A DNA stretch of 64,000 nt from Wenyingzhuangia sp. 2_MG-2023 (GTDB taxonomy: Bacteria; Bacteroidota; Bacteroidia; Flavobacteriales; Flavobacteriaceae): positions 62,001 to 126,000 of the forward strand of contig NZ_JAUOSB010000006.1 in assembly GCF_030548295.1 (NCBI RefSeq). The letters run 5' to 3'. Position numbers and translations under genes: made by a program. Positions 52,107 through 59,812 of the stretch are shown piece after piece (within the stretch, counting starts at the first letter, position 1; each line of letters begins with the position of its first letter). Under the pieces are notes generated by a model, which saw only the letters and a list, made by a program, of their open reading frames with translations, searched no databases and had not been told where the DNA came from.

Positions 52107-52442
52107 CTAAGAAGCAACGCCTCTGGATAAAGTGTTTTTTTGACTTCCAAGATATCCGAACAGTGCTGATATAATATTTCTATTAGGCAGTGTTTTTTGA
52201 GAGGATTGAGAATTGTCTGATTTGTTGTACTGGCTGTTTCTTTTTAAGTTTTGAATATTATTTAAAAGAATAATATTCGCTGCTTTAAAATTACAATCAT
52301 CTACAGAAAGATGAAATTTTCTATCAGATCTGTTTATCATAACAGCTATAGGAGCTAGTCGTTGTATTGCATTCTTTATGTAATATGCTTCTAAGTTTGT
52401 ACTACAGGTATGTAGTTTTTTTTGAGGTCTTTGGGGTTTCAT
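52107..52442 (-). CDS. Unknown small protein, paralogue array member 3 (type B)
   Basis: 111 residues. Core: KKLHTC, LEAYYIKNAIQRLAPIAV, FHLSVDDCNFKAANIIL, IQNLKR. The linker is Ser/Asn-rich, the helix is IISALFGYLGS, and the tail is SRGVAS. It starts without the IAT segment of type A. The strict promoter module is missing here: I see only a TTTGT-N4-ACAAA palindrome (52578-52591) and a weaker TACTTTG (52550-52556). It may be transcribed from the gene 4 promoter. Function unknown. Confidence 0.78.
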   Translation of the reverse strand: MKPQRPQKKLHTCSTNLEAYYIKNAIQRLAPIAVMINRSDRKFHLSVDDCNFKAANIILLNNIQNLKRNSQYNKSDNSQSSQKTLPNRNIISALFGYLGSQKNTLSRGVAS

Positions 52443-52547
52443 AGCAATTGGGGGTGATCAGTCGGTTAAGTCATTCAGTATGATTTCAATTTTTTACAGT
52501 TGAGAAGTTTTTTATGGGTGTAAAATAAATTATATTAAAATATATAC

Positions 52548-52583
52548 AACAAAGTATCCTTAACTAATTAAGCACGCTTTGTT
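52548..52583 (-). terminator. Hairpin between array genes 4 and 3
   Basis: A nested stem: AACAAAG pairs with CTTTGTT (52548-52554, 52577-52583) and inside it CTTAA with TTAAG. The T tract on the minus strand is interrupted (GTATATATTTT), so termination may be partial, allowing read-through into gene 3. Confidence 0.5.
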
Positions 52584-52603
52584 ATTACAAATAATTCTAT
52601 TAT

Positions 52604-52957
52604 TTATGACAATATGCTTCTTTCTAAAGTGTGTTTGTGAAGTAAGTTGTCAACCAAATCAAAAGCTATTGAAAGAGCATTTTTTGATGTTTTTTTCTTT
52701 ACAGGAACTTTATAAGTTTCAACTTTAGCATTCTTTGTAATAGCTTTTAGAGTTCTAATAGCAGTTTGAAGAATGATATGTGCCGTTTTGTAGTTACAAT
52801 CATCAACCAATATTTTAATTTGGTTGTTTGTTTTTTCGATGACAACTCCTATTGGTGCAACACGCTGTATCGCATTTTTAATATGATAAGCTTCTAAGTT
52901 AGAGTTGCAAATGTGAAGTGTTTTTTGGGGTCTTGGGGTTGTTGGGGTAGCAATCAT
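52604..52957 (-). CDS. Unknown small protein, paralogue array member 4 (type A)
   Basis: 117 residues, closest to member 2. Start MIATPTTPRPQKTLHIC, core LEAYHIKNAIQRVAPIGVVI, IKILVDDCNYKTAHIIL, IRTLK, a lysine-rich linker (KVPVKKKTSK), the helix ALSIAFDLVDNLL and tail ERSILS. Its leader is almost identical to that of member 2, so this pair is the most recent duplication or is kept alike by conversion. Function unknown. Confidence 0.8.
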   Translation of the reverse strand: MIATPTTPRPQKTLHICNSNLEAYHIKNAIQRVAPIGVVIEKTNNQIKILVDDCNYKTAHIILQTAIRTLKAITKNAKVETYKVPVKKKTSKNALSIAFDLVDNLLHKHTLERSILS

Positions 52958-53250
52958 TTTTTTTCTTTTTTAATAGTTATTTATGGGGTGTAAATAGACA
53001 TTTTCTTTTGAAAAATTTTAAACTAAATAATTTGTTTTATTAGCCTACTCTAAAGGTAGATTTTAAAGATTCTTTGAAAAGTGATTGCGAGCAATTCATT
53101 TGTTGTTTTTAATCAACTATATATTCATTGGTCAGATAATACGGGAGTTTATGAGGTAATAATCATTTGTTTTTTAAGAAAATAAATGATTATTAAGATT
53201 TTTACTGGCCATTATGTTTGTAAATGTTAGTTTTTAAGTAAGTATTTGTA
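52958..53250. other. Non-coding part of array unit 4
   Basis: It holds the gene 4 leader, the promoter module (53051-53095), and an 11-bp inverted repeat AATAATCATTT ... AAATGATTATT (53158-53168 and 53184-53194) with a 15-base loop. That repeat has no T run on either strand. Confidence 0.5.
53051..53095 (-). promoter_or_regulatory. Array promoter module, gene 4
   Basis: TTGCT-N4-ATCAC (within 53080-53095, minus strand) stands 37 bp before TACCTTTA (53051-53058). Leader about 90 nt. Confidence 0.65.
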
Positions 53251-53280
53251 TAAAAAAAGTGCTCAAATTACTGAGCACTT
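53251..53280 (-). terminator. Terminator of array gene 5
   Basis: AAGTGCTCA (53257-53265) and TGAGCACTT (53272-53280), perfect 9-bp arms, T run on the minus strand, 37 bp past the gene 5 stop. Its core GTGCTCA is the same as in the terminator of gene 1. Confidence 0.82.
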
Positions 53281-53316
53281 AGTCTATGTTTTTTCGAAAA
53301 ATGATTTTTTCTTTAT

Positions 53317-53649
53317 TTAAGAAGCTATTTTTCTAGAAAAAGAACCTCTTTGTGTATGACTACCAAAGTAGTCAAAAACCATTGTTATCATACTTCTGTT
53401 TTCTGTTGCTTTCTCAGAATTTTTTGAACTGTTGTAATTAGCATTTCTTTTAAGATTTCTAATACTACTCATAAGAATAATGTTAGCAACTTTAAAATTA
53501 CAATCGTCAATGATGATTTTAAATTTTTTATCAACTCTATCTATTGTAACACCAATAGGTGCCAATCTCTGAATAGCGTTTTTAATGTAAAATGCATCTA
53601 AATTTGAATCACATGTGTAAAGTGTTTTTTGGGGTCTTGGGGTAATCAT
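53317..53649 (-). CDS. Unknown small protein, paralogue array member 5 (type B)
   Basis: 110 residues, closest to member 3. Core: KTLYTC, LDAFYIKNAIQRLAPIGV, FKIIIDDCNFKVANIIL, IRNLKR. The linker is Asn/Ser-rich, the helix is MITMVFDYFGS, and the tail is SRKIAS. Its promoter box lies inside the end of gene 6. It ends at a strong terminator. Function unknown. Confidence 0.8.
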   Translation of the reverse strand: MITPRPQKTLYTCDSNLDAFYIKNAIQRLAPIGVTIDRVDKKFKIIIDDCNFKVANIILMSSIRNLKRNANYNSSKNSEKATENRSMITMVFDYFGSHTQRGSFSRKIAS

Positions 53650-53753
53650 AGCAATGGGGTTTATAAGTTAATTAATGGGTATTCAATCTTTCATTATTAT
53701 AGTTTTAATTTCAATTGTTTTGGGTGATACAATCGTTTGCTTTTTTGTTTTAT

Positions 53754-53798
53754 TAAAATTATATTGAATTGTTTAAGTAATTAGTGATTACGAGCAAT
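53754..53798 (-). promoter_or_regulatory. Array promoter module, gene 5 (overlaps gene 6)
   Basis: TTGCT-N4-ATCAC (within 53783-53798, minus strand) stands 37 bp before TAATTTTA (53754-53761). The upstream box is at the same time the last five codons of gene 6 (I-A-R-N-H). Leader about 100 nt. Confidence 0.65.
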
Positions 53799-53972
53799 AC
53801 TGAAGTTGATTTTCGTCAACATGCTGATTTCTGTAAATAAATCTCCTAATTTAGAATAATAGCCATCAATAGACGCTTTAATTACTACTTGATAAGTAGC
53901 AACGATATGTAAGGTATAATTTTTAGAGTTACTTATTTCTGAAATTCTTTTTGTGGGGCTAGGGGTAGGCAT
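53781..53972 (-). CDS. Unknown 63-residue protein at the head of the paralogue array
   Basis: 63 residues. The start MPTPSPTKR recalls the MIATPTTPRPQK start of the paralogues, but the body (NYTLHIVATYQVVIKASIDGYY ... LFTEISMLTKINF) does not align with their core and the conserved tail is missing. It has the best-fitting promoter of the array (TAATTTTG). It may be a diverged or shortened relative, or an unrelated gene that took over the promoter. Its last codons form the gene 5 promoter box. Confidence 0.6.
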   Translation of the reverse strand: MPTPSPTKRISEISNSKNYTLHIVATYQVVIKASIDGYYSKLGDLFTEISMLTKINFSIARNH

Positions 53973-54055
53973 TGTATAGTTTGTTTTTAAATTGGTAAAT
54001 CAGTTAACTGGCGATAGTGTATTTTAAATTAACAAACAATTGTTTGTTTTTTTGT

Positions 54056-54100
54056 CAAAATTAAAAGGTAATGTTTTTTTTATGGTTGATTTACAGCAAT
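54056..54100 (-). promoter_or_regulatory. Array promoter module, gene 6
   Basis: TTGCT-N4-ATCAA (within 54085-54100, minus strand) stands 37 bp before TAATTTTG (54056-54063), a full TAnnTTTG match. This is the copy nearest to the CRP/FNR-type pattern TTGAT-N4-ATCAA. Confidence 0.68.
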
Positions 54101-54161
54101 TTAAATATTGATGCTACTCAATACGTAGTTTTGTTAAGAATAATAGGAATAGTAGGTATGC

Positions 54162-54189
54162 AAAAAAGAGAGCCAAACGACTCTCTTTT
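54162..54189 (-). terminator. Terminator of the sulfatase gene at 54217
   Basis: AAAAGAGAG (54164-54172) and CTCTCTTTT (54181-54189), 9-bp arms plus a T run on the minus strand, about 28 bp past the stop. Confidence 0.75.
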
Positions 54190-54216
54190 TAAGGATATTA
54201 TAAGTGGAATGATTCA

Positions 54217-55884
54217 TCAATCGTTCCAGTGTTCGTCAATTACTTTTTGAATGTGAGGATATTTATCTCCATCTTCTTCATTCAATTCTTTACGTTTTGC
54301 TAGTAATTGGTTTTTTAAATCCCAAATAATCTCTTTGTATTTAGGATCGTTGTAAGCATTGTTCATTTCTTTAGGATCCACGCTTAAATCATAGAACTCC
54401 CAAGCAACAGGGGTGTCCATAGTGAATTTGTTTCCCCAGCTTTTCTTATTCCAATCAGCACCTGATTTTTTTACGTCTACCCAGTATTTTCCATAGAAGA
54501 AAATCAATTTATATTCTTTGGTTCTAATTCCAAAGTGAGCAGGATTAGCGTGTGCATGTGCCATATGCATCCAATAGCGGTAGTAAGTAGATTGCTGCCA
54601 ACCTTTAGGTTCTTTACCCGTTTTTAAGATTTTTTCAAAACTGTGACCTTGCATTTTTTTAGGAGTTTTTCCTCCAGCCAAATCAATTAATGTTGGTGCA
54701 AAATCAGCATTGTTGATAATAGCATTGGTTCTAGTTCCAGGTTTTATCATCTTAGGGTATCTTACAAAGAATGGCATTCTCATAGATTCTTCGTACATCC
54801 ATCGTTTGTCAATATAATCATGTTCACCTAACATAAATCCTTGATCTCCGGTGTATACTATAATAGTGTTGTCATACAAACCTTCCTTTTTTAAATAATC
54901 AATAATACGAGCTACATTGTCATCTACACCTTTTACACATCTTAAGTATCTTTTTAAGTATTCTTGGTAGGTTTCGTGTATGTAATCGTTTCCTTCTAAC
55001 CATTTTGGAGAATCAATATCTAAATCAGGATTATTATTTTTGATGTATGTTTTACTCCACATACGCATTCCCATGTGTCTAATTCTATTTCTTTTAGAAA
55101 CAGAAGAACCAATATCGTGAATTAATGAATCATGTGCACCACGTGTGGCAATAGAACCATTGTTTCCGTTGTTGTACAGACTCGCAGGTTCAGGAATGTG
55201 AGTGTCTTTTAAATAATCTTTATAACGAGGAGCAAACTCAAAATCATCGTGTGGTGCTTTAAACTGATGCATTAAGAAAAAAGGTTTTTTAGGATCTCTT
55301 TTGTTTTTTAACCAGTCTAAAGTAATGTCTGTAATTACATCGGAACTATGTCCTTTGTATGTTTTACCTTCGTATTCTTTGGTACCGTATTTTGCATATT
55401 TCATTCCTGTTTGTGTCATGCTAGGATCAAAGTAAGAACCCTGTTGCCCGTGTTCCATAAATACATTATAGTAGTCAAAATCTGGTCTGTTTCCTAAATG
55501 CCATTTTCCTACCAAAGCTGTTTGATAGCCTAATTTTTTAATTTCTTGAGGTAAATATTGATTTTTAGTTTCTACATCTCCTTCCAAATCTAAAACACCA
55601 TTTGTTTGACTGTATTGTCCGCTAATAATAGTAGCTCTACTTGGAGTACAAATAGAGTTTGTCACAAAACAATTGTTAAAAATAATTCCCTCATTTGCAA
55701 TTTTATCCAAAGTGGGAGTTGGGTTTAGAACAGCCAGCCTGCTTCCGTATATACCAAATGCTTGAGAAGTATGATCGTCAGACATTATGTATAAGATATT
55801 AGGCTTTTTTTGAGCATTGACTTTGTAAGAAAAAGCAGTCAAGCTTAATCCTGTTAAAATAACGATTGCTAATTTTTGGAACAT
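54217..55884 (-). CDS. Secreted sulfatase
   Basis: A 555-residue type I sulfatase. Signal peptide to ~residue 24 (VNAQ). Metal-site SDDHTSQ near 35, and C79-T-P-S-R is the formylglycine motif. VGKWHLGNRPDFDYYN and YTGDQGFMLGEHD are family blocks. It hydrolyses sulfate esters of a polysaccharide, outside the cytoplasm; the target sugar is not visible from sequence. It is a lone gene with its own terminator, not close to the uronate operon (14 kb away), but both point to use of sulfated algal glycans. Confidence 0.9.
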   Translation of the reverse strand: MFQKLAIVILTGLSLTAFSYKVNAQKKPNILYIMSDDHTSQAFGIYGSRLAVLNPTPTLDKIANEGIIFNNCFVTNSICTPSRATIISGQYSQTNGVLDLEGDVETKNQYLPQEIKKLGYQTALVGKWHLGNRPDFDYYNVFMEHGQQGSYFDPSMTQTGMKYAKYGTKEYEGKTYKGHSSDVITDITLDWLKNKRDPKKPFFLMHQFKAPHDDFEFAPRYKDYLKDTHIPEPASLYNNGNNGSIATRGAHDSLIHDIGSSVSKRNRIRHMGMRMWSKTYIKNNNPDLDIDSPKWLEGNDYIHETYQEYLKRYLRCVKGVDDNVARIIDYLKKEGLYDNTIIVYTGDQGFMLGEHDYIDKRWMYEESMRMPFFVRYPKMIKPGTRTNAIINNADFAPTLIDLAGGKTPKKMQGHSFEKILKTGKEPKGWQQSTYYRYWMHMAHAHANPAHFGIRTKEYKLIFFYGKYWVDVKKSGADWNKKSWGNKFTMDTPVAWEFYDLSVDPKEMNNAYNDPKYKEIIWDLKNQLLAKRKELNEEDGDKYPHIQKVIDEHWND

Positions 55885-55980
55885 TTTTCTATATTAAATA
55901 TTGATACTGTAAAGTTGAATGTATTTTATGGAAACTTGTAGAACATATGTTTTTTTTTATATGAATTTCCGTTAAAAAAG

Positions 55981-56004
55981 AAAAAAACGACCGTTTCGGG
56001 TCGC
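55981..56004 (-). terminator. Terminator of the T9SS protein gene
   Basis: CGACC (55988-55992) and GGTCG (55999-56003) arms, a short stem, with a long T run on the minus strand, 27 bp past the stop at 56031. Confidence 0.65.
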
Positions 56005-56030
56005 TTTTTTTAAAGGTGTTATAGAGAAAA

Positions 56031-57107
56031 TTATTGTTTGATAATTTTTCTATACTTTCCATTATTAGTGATCAATACATACATGCCAGAAGCTAATTCT
56101 GAAATATCGATTGTATTGTTTGCTTCAAAAGTTTTGATAATTTGACCAGTCAAGGTAAGGATAGATATGGTGTCGATACCTTCAATATCAGAAATGTTAA
56201 TAATTCCAGTTGTTGGGTTTGGGAAAATATCAGATCCTAGTTTTTTATAGTTCTTAGAGCTTAATGTTTCTATAACTGTAAAGTCAGTACTATCTGGTTT
56301 TACTTGGAAACCTGCATCTGTTCCTAAAGCGGTTCTTAATTGGAAAGTGTAGATTGGTGCAGGAGTTGTTGCATGATCTACATAGTTTCTTCCTGCATCT
56401 CCAGCATTAGGATCCCAGGTAGTTAAATCAGAAGATAAATACATTTTACTTGTACTAGGGTTTATTAATGTTGCAGGAACATTTACAGTAATAGTTGTTT
56501 CAACATTTGTTCCTGCTGGTAATATTGCAGTATTAGAAACGGCTCCAAACCATATGTCAGAGAAAAGATTTACAGCTTCTACAGTACCCCTAGTTTCGGT
56601 CCAAAAAACAAATTTTATTCCTCCAACAGCAATATCTTCATTAGAGGTATATTTAATAGGTACATCTAACGTAGTTCCTGCATTAAACTCTAAATTTTCT
56701 CCAAAAGACCAAGATTCTGTAACAGGAGCAGGAGTAATATCAATTACTTGATCAGTACCGCTTCCCCATGCACTACTTATTTTATAGTTAGCAATTAATT
56801 TATAATCTGCATCTGTATCTAAAGTTGCAGGAAGTGCAAAAGTTGTAGTGGTATGTGTACCAGAACTTGTAGGAGTGTCTAGAGTTAATAATTGACCATA
56901 TTTCCAAACTTGCCCTCCATCAGTTACGTCTCTTAATTCGTAATAAATTTCGGTAGCTAAATCTGCTGTTCCAGTGTCAAAGGAAATATTTATAGTAATA
57001 GTTTCTCCCGCTTCAGCAGATGTCGGAGCAGAGGTTATGGTTGTAGATTGAGCAATTGCCATACTAGACAATAGCCCTACAAATGCATAAAGTAATTTTT
57101 TCATCAT
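56031..57107 (-). CDS. Type IX secreted protein with C-terminal sorting domain
   Basis: 358 residues. Signal peptide MMKKLLYAFVGLLSSMAIAQ, then two beta-sandwich-like repeats (~residues 20-270) of unknown family, then a type A T9SS sorting domain at ~290-358: FPNPTTGIINI ... ILTLTGQIIKTF ... ISELASGMYVLITNNGKYRKIIKQ. It would cross the outer membrane and be attached to or released from the cell surface. Beta-sandwich modules suggest carbohydrate or surface binding, but that is not shown. It lies next to the sulfatase gene in the same direction. Confidence 0.85.
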   Translation of the reverse strand: MMKKLLYAFVGLLSSMAIAQSTTITSAPTSAEAGETITINISFDTGTADLATEIYYELRDVTDGGQVWKYGQLLTLDTPTSSGTHTTTTFALPATLDTDADYKLIANYKISSAWGSGTDQVIDITPAPVTESWSFGENLEFNAGTTLDVPIKYTSNEDIAVGGIKFVFWTETRGTVEAVNLFSDIWFGAVSNTAILPAGTNVETTITVNVPATLINPSTSKMYLSSDLTTWDPNAGDAGRNYVDHATTPAPIYTFQLRTALGTDAGFQVKPDSTDFTVIETLSSKNYKKLGSDIFPNPTTGIINISDIEGIDTISILTLTGQIIKTFEANNTIDISELASGMYVLITNNGKYRKIIKQ

Positions 57108-57384
57108 ATAAGAAATAAATAGTTAATTAATTGTTGTAAAATTAAATGATAAAAGAATAATTGGATAAGTGATATGTTCTAATCACTACAACAGAATAAC
57201 TAAAATTACTTATTAGTCAGTTTGTAAATAGGTTTTTATGTGTTTTGCTTGCTTAAGTGTTAAAAAAATGTGAGATGGATTTAGAGTTAAAAATTATTGA
57301 ATAACTACTTGCTATAAAGAGCTAAAACTAGTTTTTAATTTCTCATTTTTGCCAAATATTTCAATCTCCCCTTCTCAAATAATC
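57108..57384. other. Intergenic region between divergent genes
   Basis: No ORF with family similarity. It must hold the promoters of the T9SS gene (minus) and the EamA gene (plus). No clear -7 box, hairpin or repeat was picked out. Confidence 0.3.
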
Positions 57385-58287
57385 ATGAAAAAAATATCTC
57401 AGAATGCTATTGGCGTTGTTACAGCTTTGTTAGCAGTATTTCTATTTTCTTCTAAAGCAATTCTTGTAAAGTTGATTTATGAGTTTGAAGTGCCTACAAT
57501 TCATATTCTTTTATTAAGAATGTTGTTTGCACTGCCATTTTATACTGGGATTTTGTGGTTTCAGAGAAAGAAAACACGTCAAAAAGTAACTAGAAAACAC
57601 TATGCTTGGTTGCTCGTTTTTGGTGTGATGGGGTATTATCTTGCTAGTTTTTTTGATTTCTATGGCTTGAAATATTTAACAGCCAGTTTGGAGCGAATCA
57701 TTCTATTTGTATATCCAACATTGGTGGTGTTGATTGGTGCTTTATTTCTTAAAACTAAAATCACAAAACAACAAGCAATAGCCATAGTTATTACGTATTT
57801 AGGGGTGTTTCTAACATTTGCATCAGAACTTCAAATTCATCATGATCGTCATTTGTTTGTAGGGGTGGGGTTAATTTTTATGAGTGCACTTACCTATGCT
57901 TCTTATTTAGTGGGTAGTGGTTGGTTAATTCCTAAGTTTGGAACGGTTCGTTTTACTTCCATTGCTATGATTGTGGCTTGTGTATCGGTACTTGTTCATT
58001 ATTTGTTTACAGATAGAATCTCAATATTAAATTATAGCAAAGAGGTGTATCTTTATGCATTAGTGATGGCTTTTTTCTGTACTGTATTACCTTCGTACTT
58101 GGTTTCTTTTGCGATTCAAAAATTGGGAGCTTCTAAGTTTTCTATCATAGGAAGTGTAGGACCTGTTTTTACCATTTTGGTAGCTGCTCTTGTATTGGGA
58201 GAAAGAATTACATTTGTACAAGCAATAGGTGTTGTAGTGGTTATTATAGGTGTGAGAGTTGTGTCTAAAAAAGAGAAGAATGGATAA
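57385..58287 (+). CDS. EamA/DMT-family membrane transporter
   Basis: The ATG at 57385 gives 300 residues; a TTG 36 bp upstream gives 12 extra residues without similarity. About ten membrane segments in two repeats, starting LLAVFLFSSKAILVKLIYEF and YASYLVGSGWLIPKFG. The substrate is unknown. It overlaps the next gene by 8 bp, so the two are coupled. It resembles the protein at 29554 only at family level. Confidence 0.85.
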   Translation: MKKISQNAIGVVTALLAVFLFSSKAILVKLIYEFEVPTIHILLLRMLFALPFYTGILWFQRKKTRQKVTRKHYAWLLVFGVMGYYLASFFDFYGLKYLTASLERIILFVYPTLVVLIGALFLKTKITKQQAIAIVITYLGVFLTFASELQIHHDRHLFVGVGLIFMSALTYASYLVGSGWLIPKFGTVRFTSIAMIVACVSVLVHYLFTDRISILNYSKEVYLYALVMAFFCTVLPSYLVSFAIQKLGASKFSIIGSVGPVFTILVAALVLGERITFVQAIGVVVVIIGVRVVSKKEKNG

Positions 58288-59704
58288 CGTAAAAGAGTTA
58301 TTTAAGCAACATTATTTTTTTGTTATAGGTGCTTTTGTTAGCATTGTTGTTTTTTTAGCAACGTATAAAATTCCCTTTTTTTGGGATGCTATTTCCAAAT
58401 CTGAGAGAGCAACATGGTTTTTTGAACATCATTTTTCTCAATGGGTTATTCCTACAGAACTCAATTCTGGACATCCTCCTTTATGGACTTTGCTGTTGGC
58501 TTTTTCTTGGACTTTGTTCGGAAGAACATTGTTGGTTAGTAGGGCTTTGTTATTGTTGCTGAATCTTGCGGTGGTGTACCAAATGCAGCTTTTAGTAAAA
58601 AAATATTCGGATAATGAAATTCCAAAATATGCTTATTTATTACTATTGATAGAGCCTACTTATTTGGCACAATCCACAATTCTAAACAACGATGTTTTGC
58701 TTTTGTTGATGTGTTTTTTAGCTTTTAACAATATTTTTAAAAATAGAGTTATTTATAGCTTAGCTCTAACGGGTATTTTATTTTGCAACTTAAGAGGGAT
58801 TTTGTTTTTTGGTGGTTTTGTGTTGTTTGATGTGTTGGTTCAGATTTTTGGATGGATCAAAGTAAAGAACTATAAAAAAAGTATTTATGCATTGGTTGTT
58901 CCTTTGTTGTGTTTTGGAACTTTTTTAGTGTATCAATACCATCAGTTAGGATGGGTTTTTAAATCCCCAAGTAAAAATTGGAGCGATCAGAGGGAGTTGG
59001 TAGGTGTTTTTCAACTCTTAAAAAATGGAATTAGTCTGGTTTGGGTATTTGCAGATTTTGGAAGATTCCTTTTTTGGATTTTGGCACTACTTAGCGGAGT
59101 TGTTTGTATTCAAAAAAAAATACAAATCAACGTAAAAATCAAACGGTTGATTTTGTTTTGGATCTGTTTGTTGGTTTGTAATGTGACCATGATTTTTTCT
59201 TCCAACCCTATTGGACACAGATATTTTATGTTTTTGTATCTGATTGGATTGCTGATAACGCTTCATTTAATCTTTACTGTTTTTAGCACCAAGAAAGCAA
59301 AATTAGCTAGTTTTTCTATTGGAATTTTGTTAATCTCAGGTCATTTTTGGATTTACCCAGAAACAATTTCTCAAGGTTGGGATAGTTCTCTGGCTTATTT
59401 GAATTATTTTGAAGTCAAAGAAAAAATGTGTCACTACGTGTTGGAGCAAAATTTACCCGTCACAGAAGTGGGAACCAAAACACGAAACCCCAGTGTGTAT
59501 ATAGCATATCTCAGAAATGAAGAACAAGAAACCTATACATATTGTTCAAAAATTTCAGAAGTGGAATATTTTGTGCATTCTAATATAGAAAACTCAACAA
59601 AAGATGAGGAAATAGCAATATTACACAATCAGTGGGTTTTGTTACAAGAATATCAAAAAGGAGGTGTTTTTATTCGTTTGTATCAAGCCCCAAAATTGAA
59701 TTAG
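58280..59704 (+). CDS. Membrane glycosyltransferase-like protein (GT39/ArnT type)
   Basis: The ATG at 58280 gives 474 residues and overlaps the EamA gene by 8 bp. About ten to twelve membrane segments; the N-terminal loop PFFWDAISKSE ... HFSQWVIPTELNSGHPPLW with Asp and the GHPPLW block recalls the dolichyl-phosphate-mannose-type GT-C fold. Donor and acceptor are unknown. The upstream exporter may supply or move a lipid-linked substrate, but that is a guess. Confidence 0.7.
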   Translation: MDNVKELFKQHYFFVIGAFVSIVVFLATYKIPFFWDAISKSERATWFFEHHFSQWVIPTELNSGHPPLWTLLLAFSWTLFGRTLLVSRALLLLLNLAVVYQMQLLVKKYSDNEIPKYAYLLLLIEPTYLAQSTILNNDVLLLLMCFLAFNNIFKNRVIYSLALTGILFCNLRGILFFGGFVLFDVLVQIFGWIKVKNYKKSIYALVVPLLCFGTFLVYQYHQLGWVFKSPSKNWSDQRELVGVFQLLKNGISLVWVFADFGRFLFWILALLSGVVCIQKKIQINVKIKRLILFWICLLVCNVTMIFSSNPIGHRYFMFLYLIGLLITLHLIFTVFSTKKAKLASFSIGILLISGHFWIYPETISQGWDSSLAYLNYFEVKEKMCHYVLEQNLPVTEVGTKTRNPSVYIAYLRNEEQETYTYCSKISEVEYFVHSNIENSTKDEEIAILHNQWVLLQEYQKGGVFIRLYQAPKLN

Positions 59705-59812
59705 TTTTTATTGTAGCCGTTAAAAAACTGTTGATAATTCCTGAGTGTTTCATGTTGACACAGGCCAATAAAATCTTAATTTTAGCAATAACCAAAATCG
59801 AATACCCAATTT

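Larger units (their letters stand above)
50676..53972 (-). repeat. Tandem array of small paralogous genes
   Basis: Five paralogues (50676, 51336, 52107, 52604 and 53317) and a sixth related gene (53781) lie head to tail on the minus strand. Members alternate roughly between type A (50676, 51336, 52604: start MIAxPTT, end ERSVLS or ERSILS) and type B (52107, 53317: shorter, end SRGVAS or SRKIAS). Intergenic parts upstream of 51336 and 52604 are nearly identical over ~40 bp and alignable over ~150 bp, so duplication included the promoters. Confidence 0.8.

Noticed and set aside
53158-53194. 11-bp inverted repeat considered as a terminator
   Set aside because: Neither strand has a T run after it, and a better terminator for gene 5 lies at 53251-53280.
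50676-53972. Array considered as a CRISPR or integron cassette array
   Set aside because: The repeated parts are coding genes with promoters and terminators; there are no short identical repeats with unique spacers, no attC-like sites and no integrase or cas gene.
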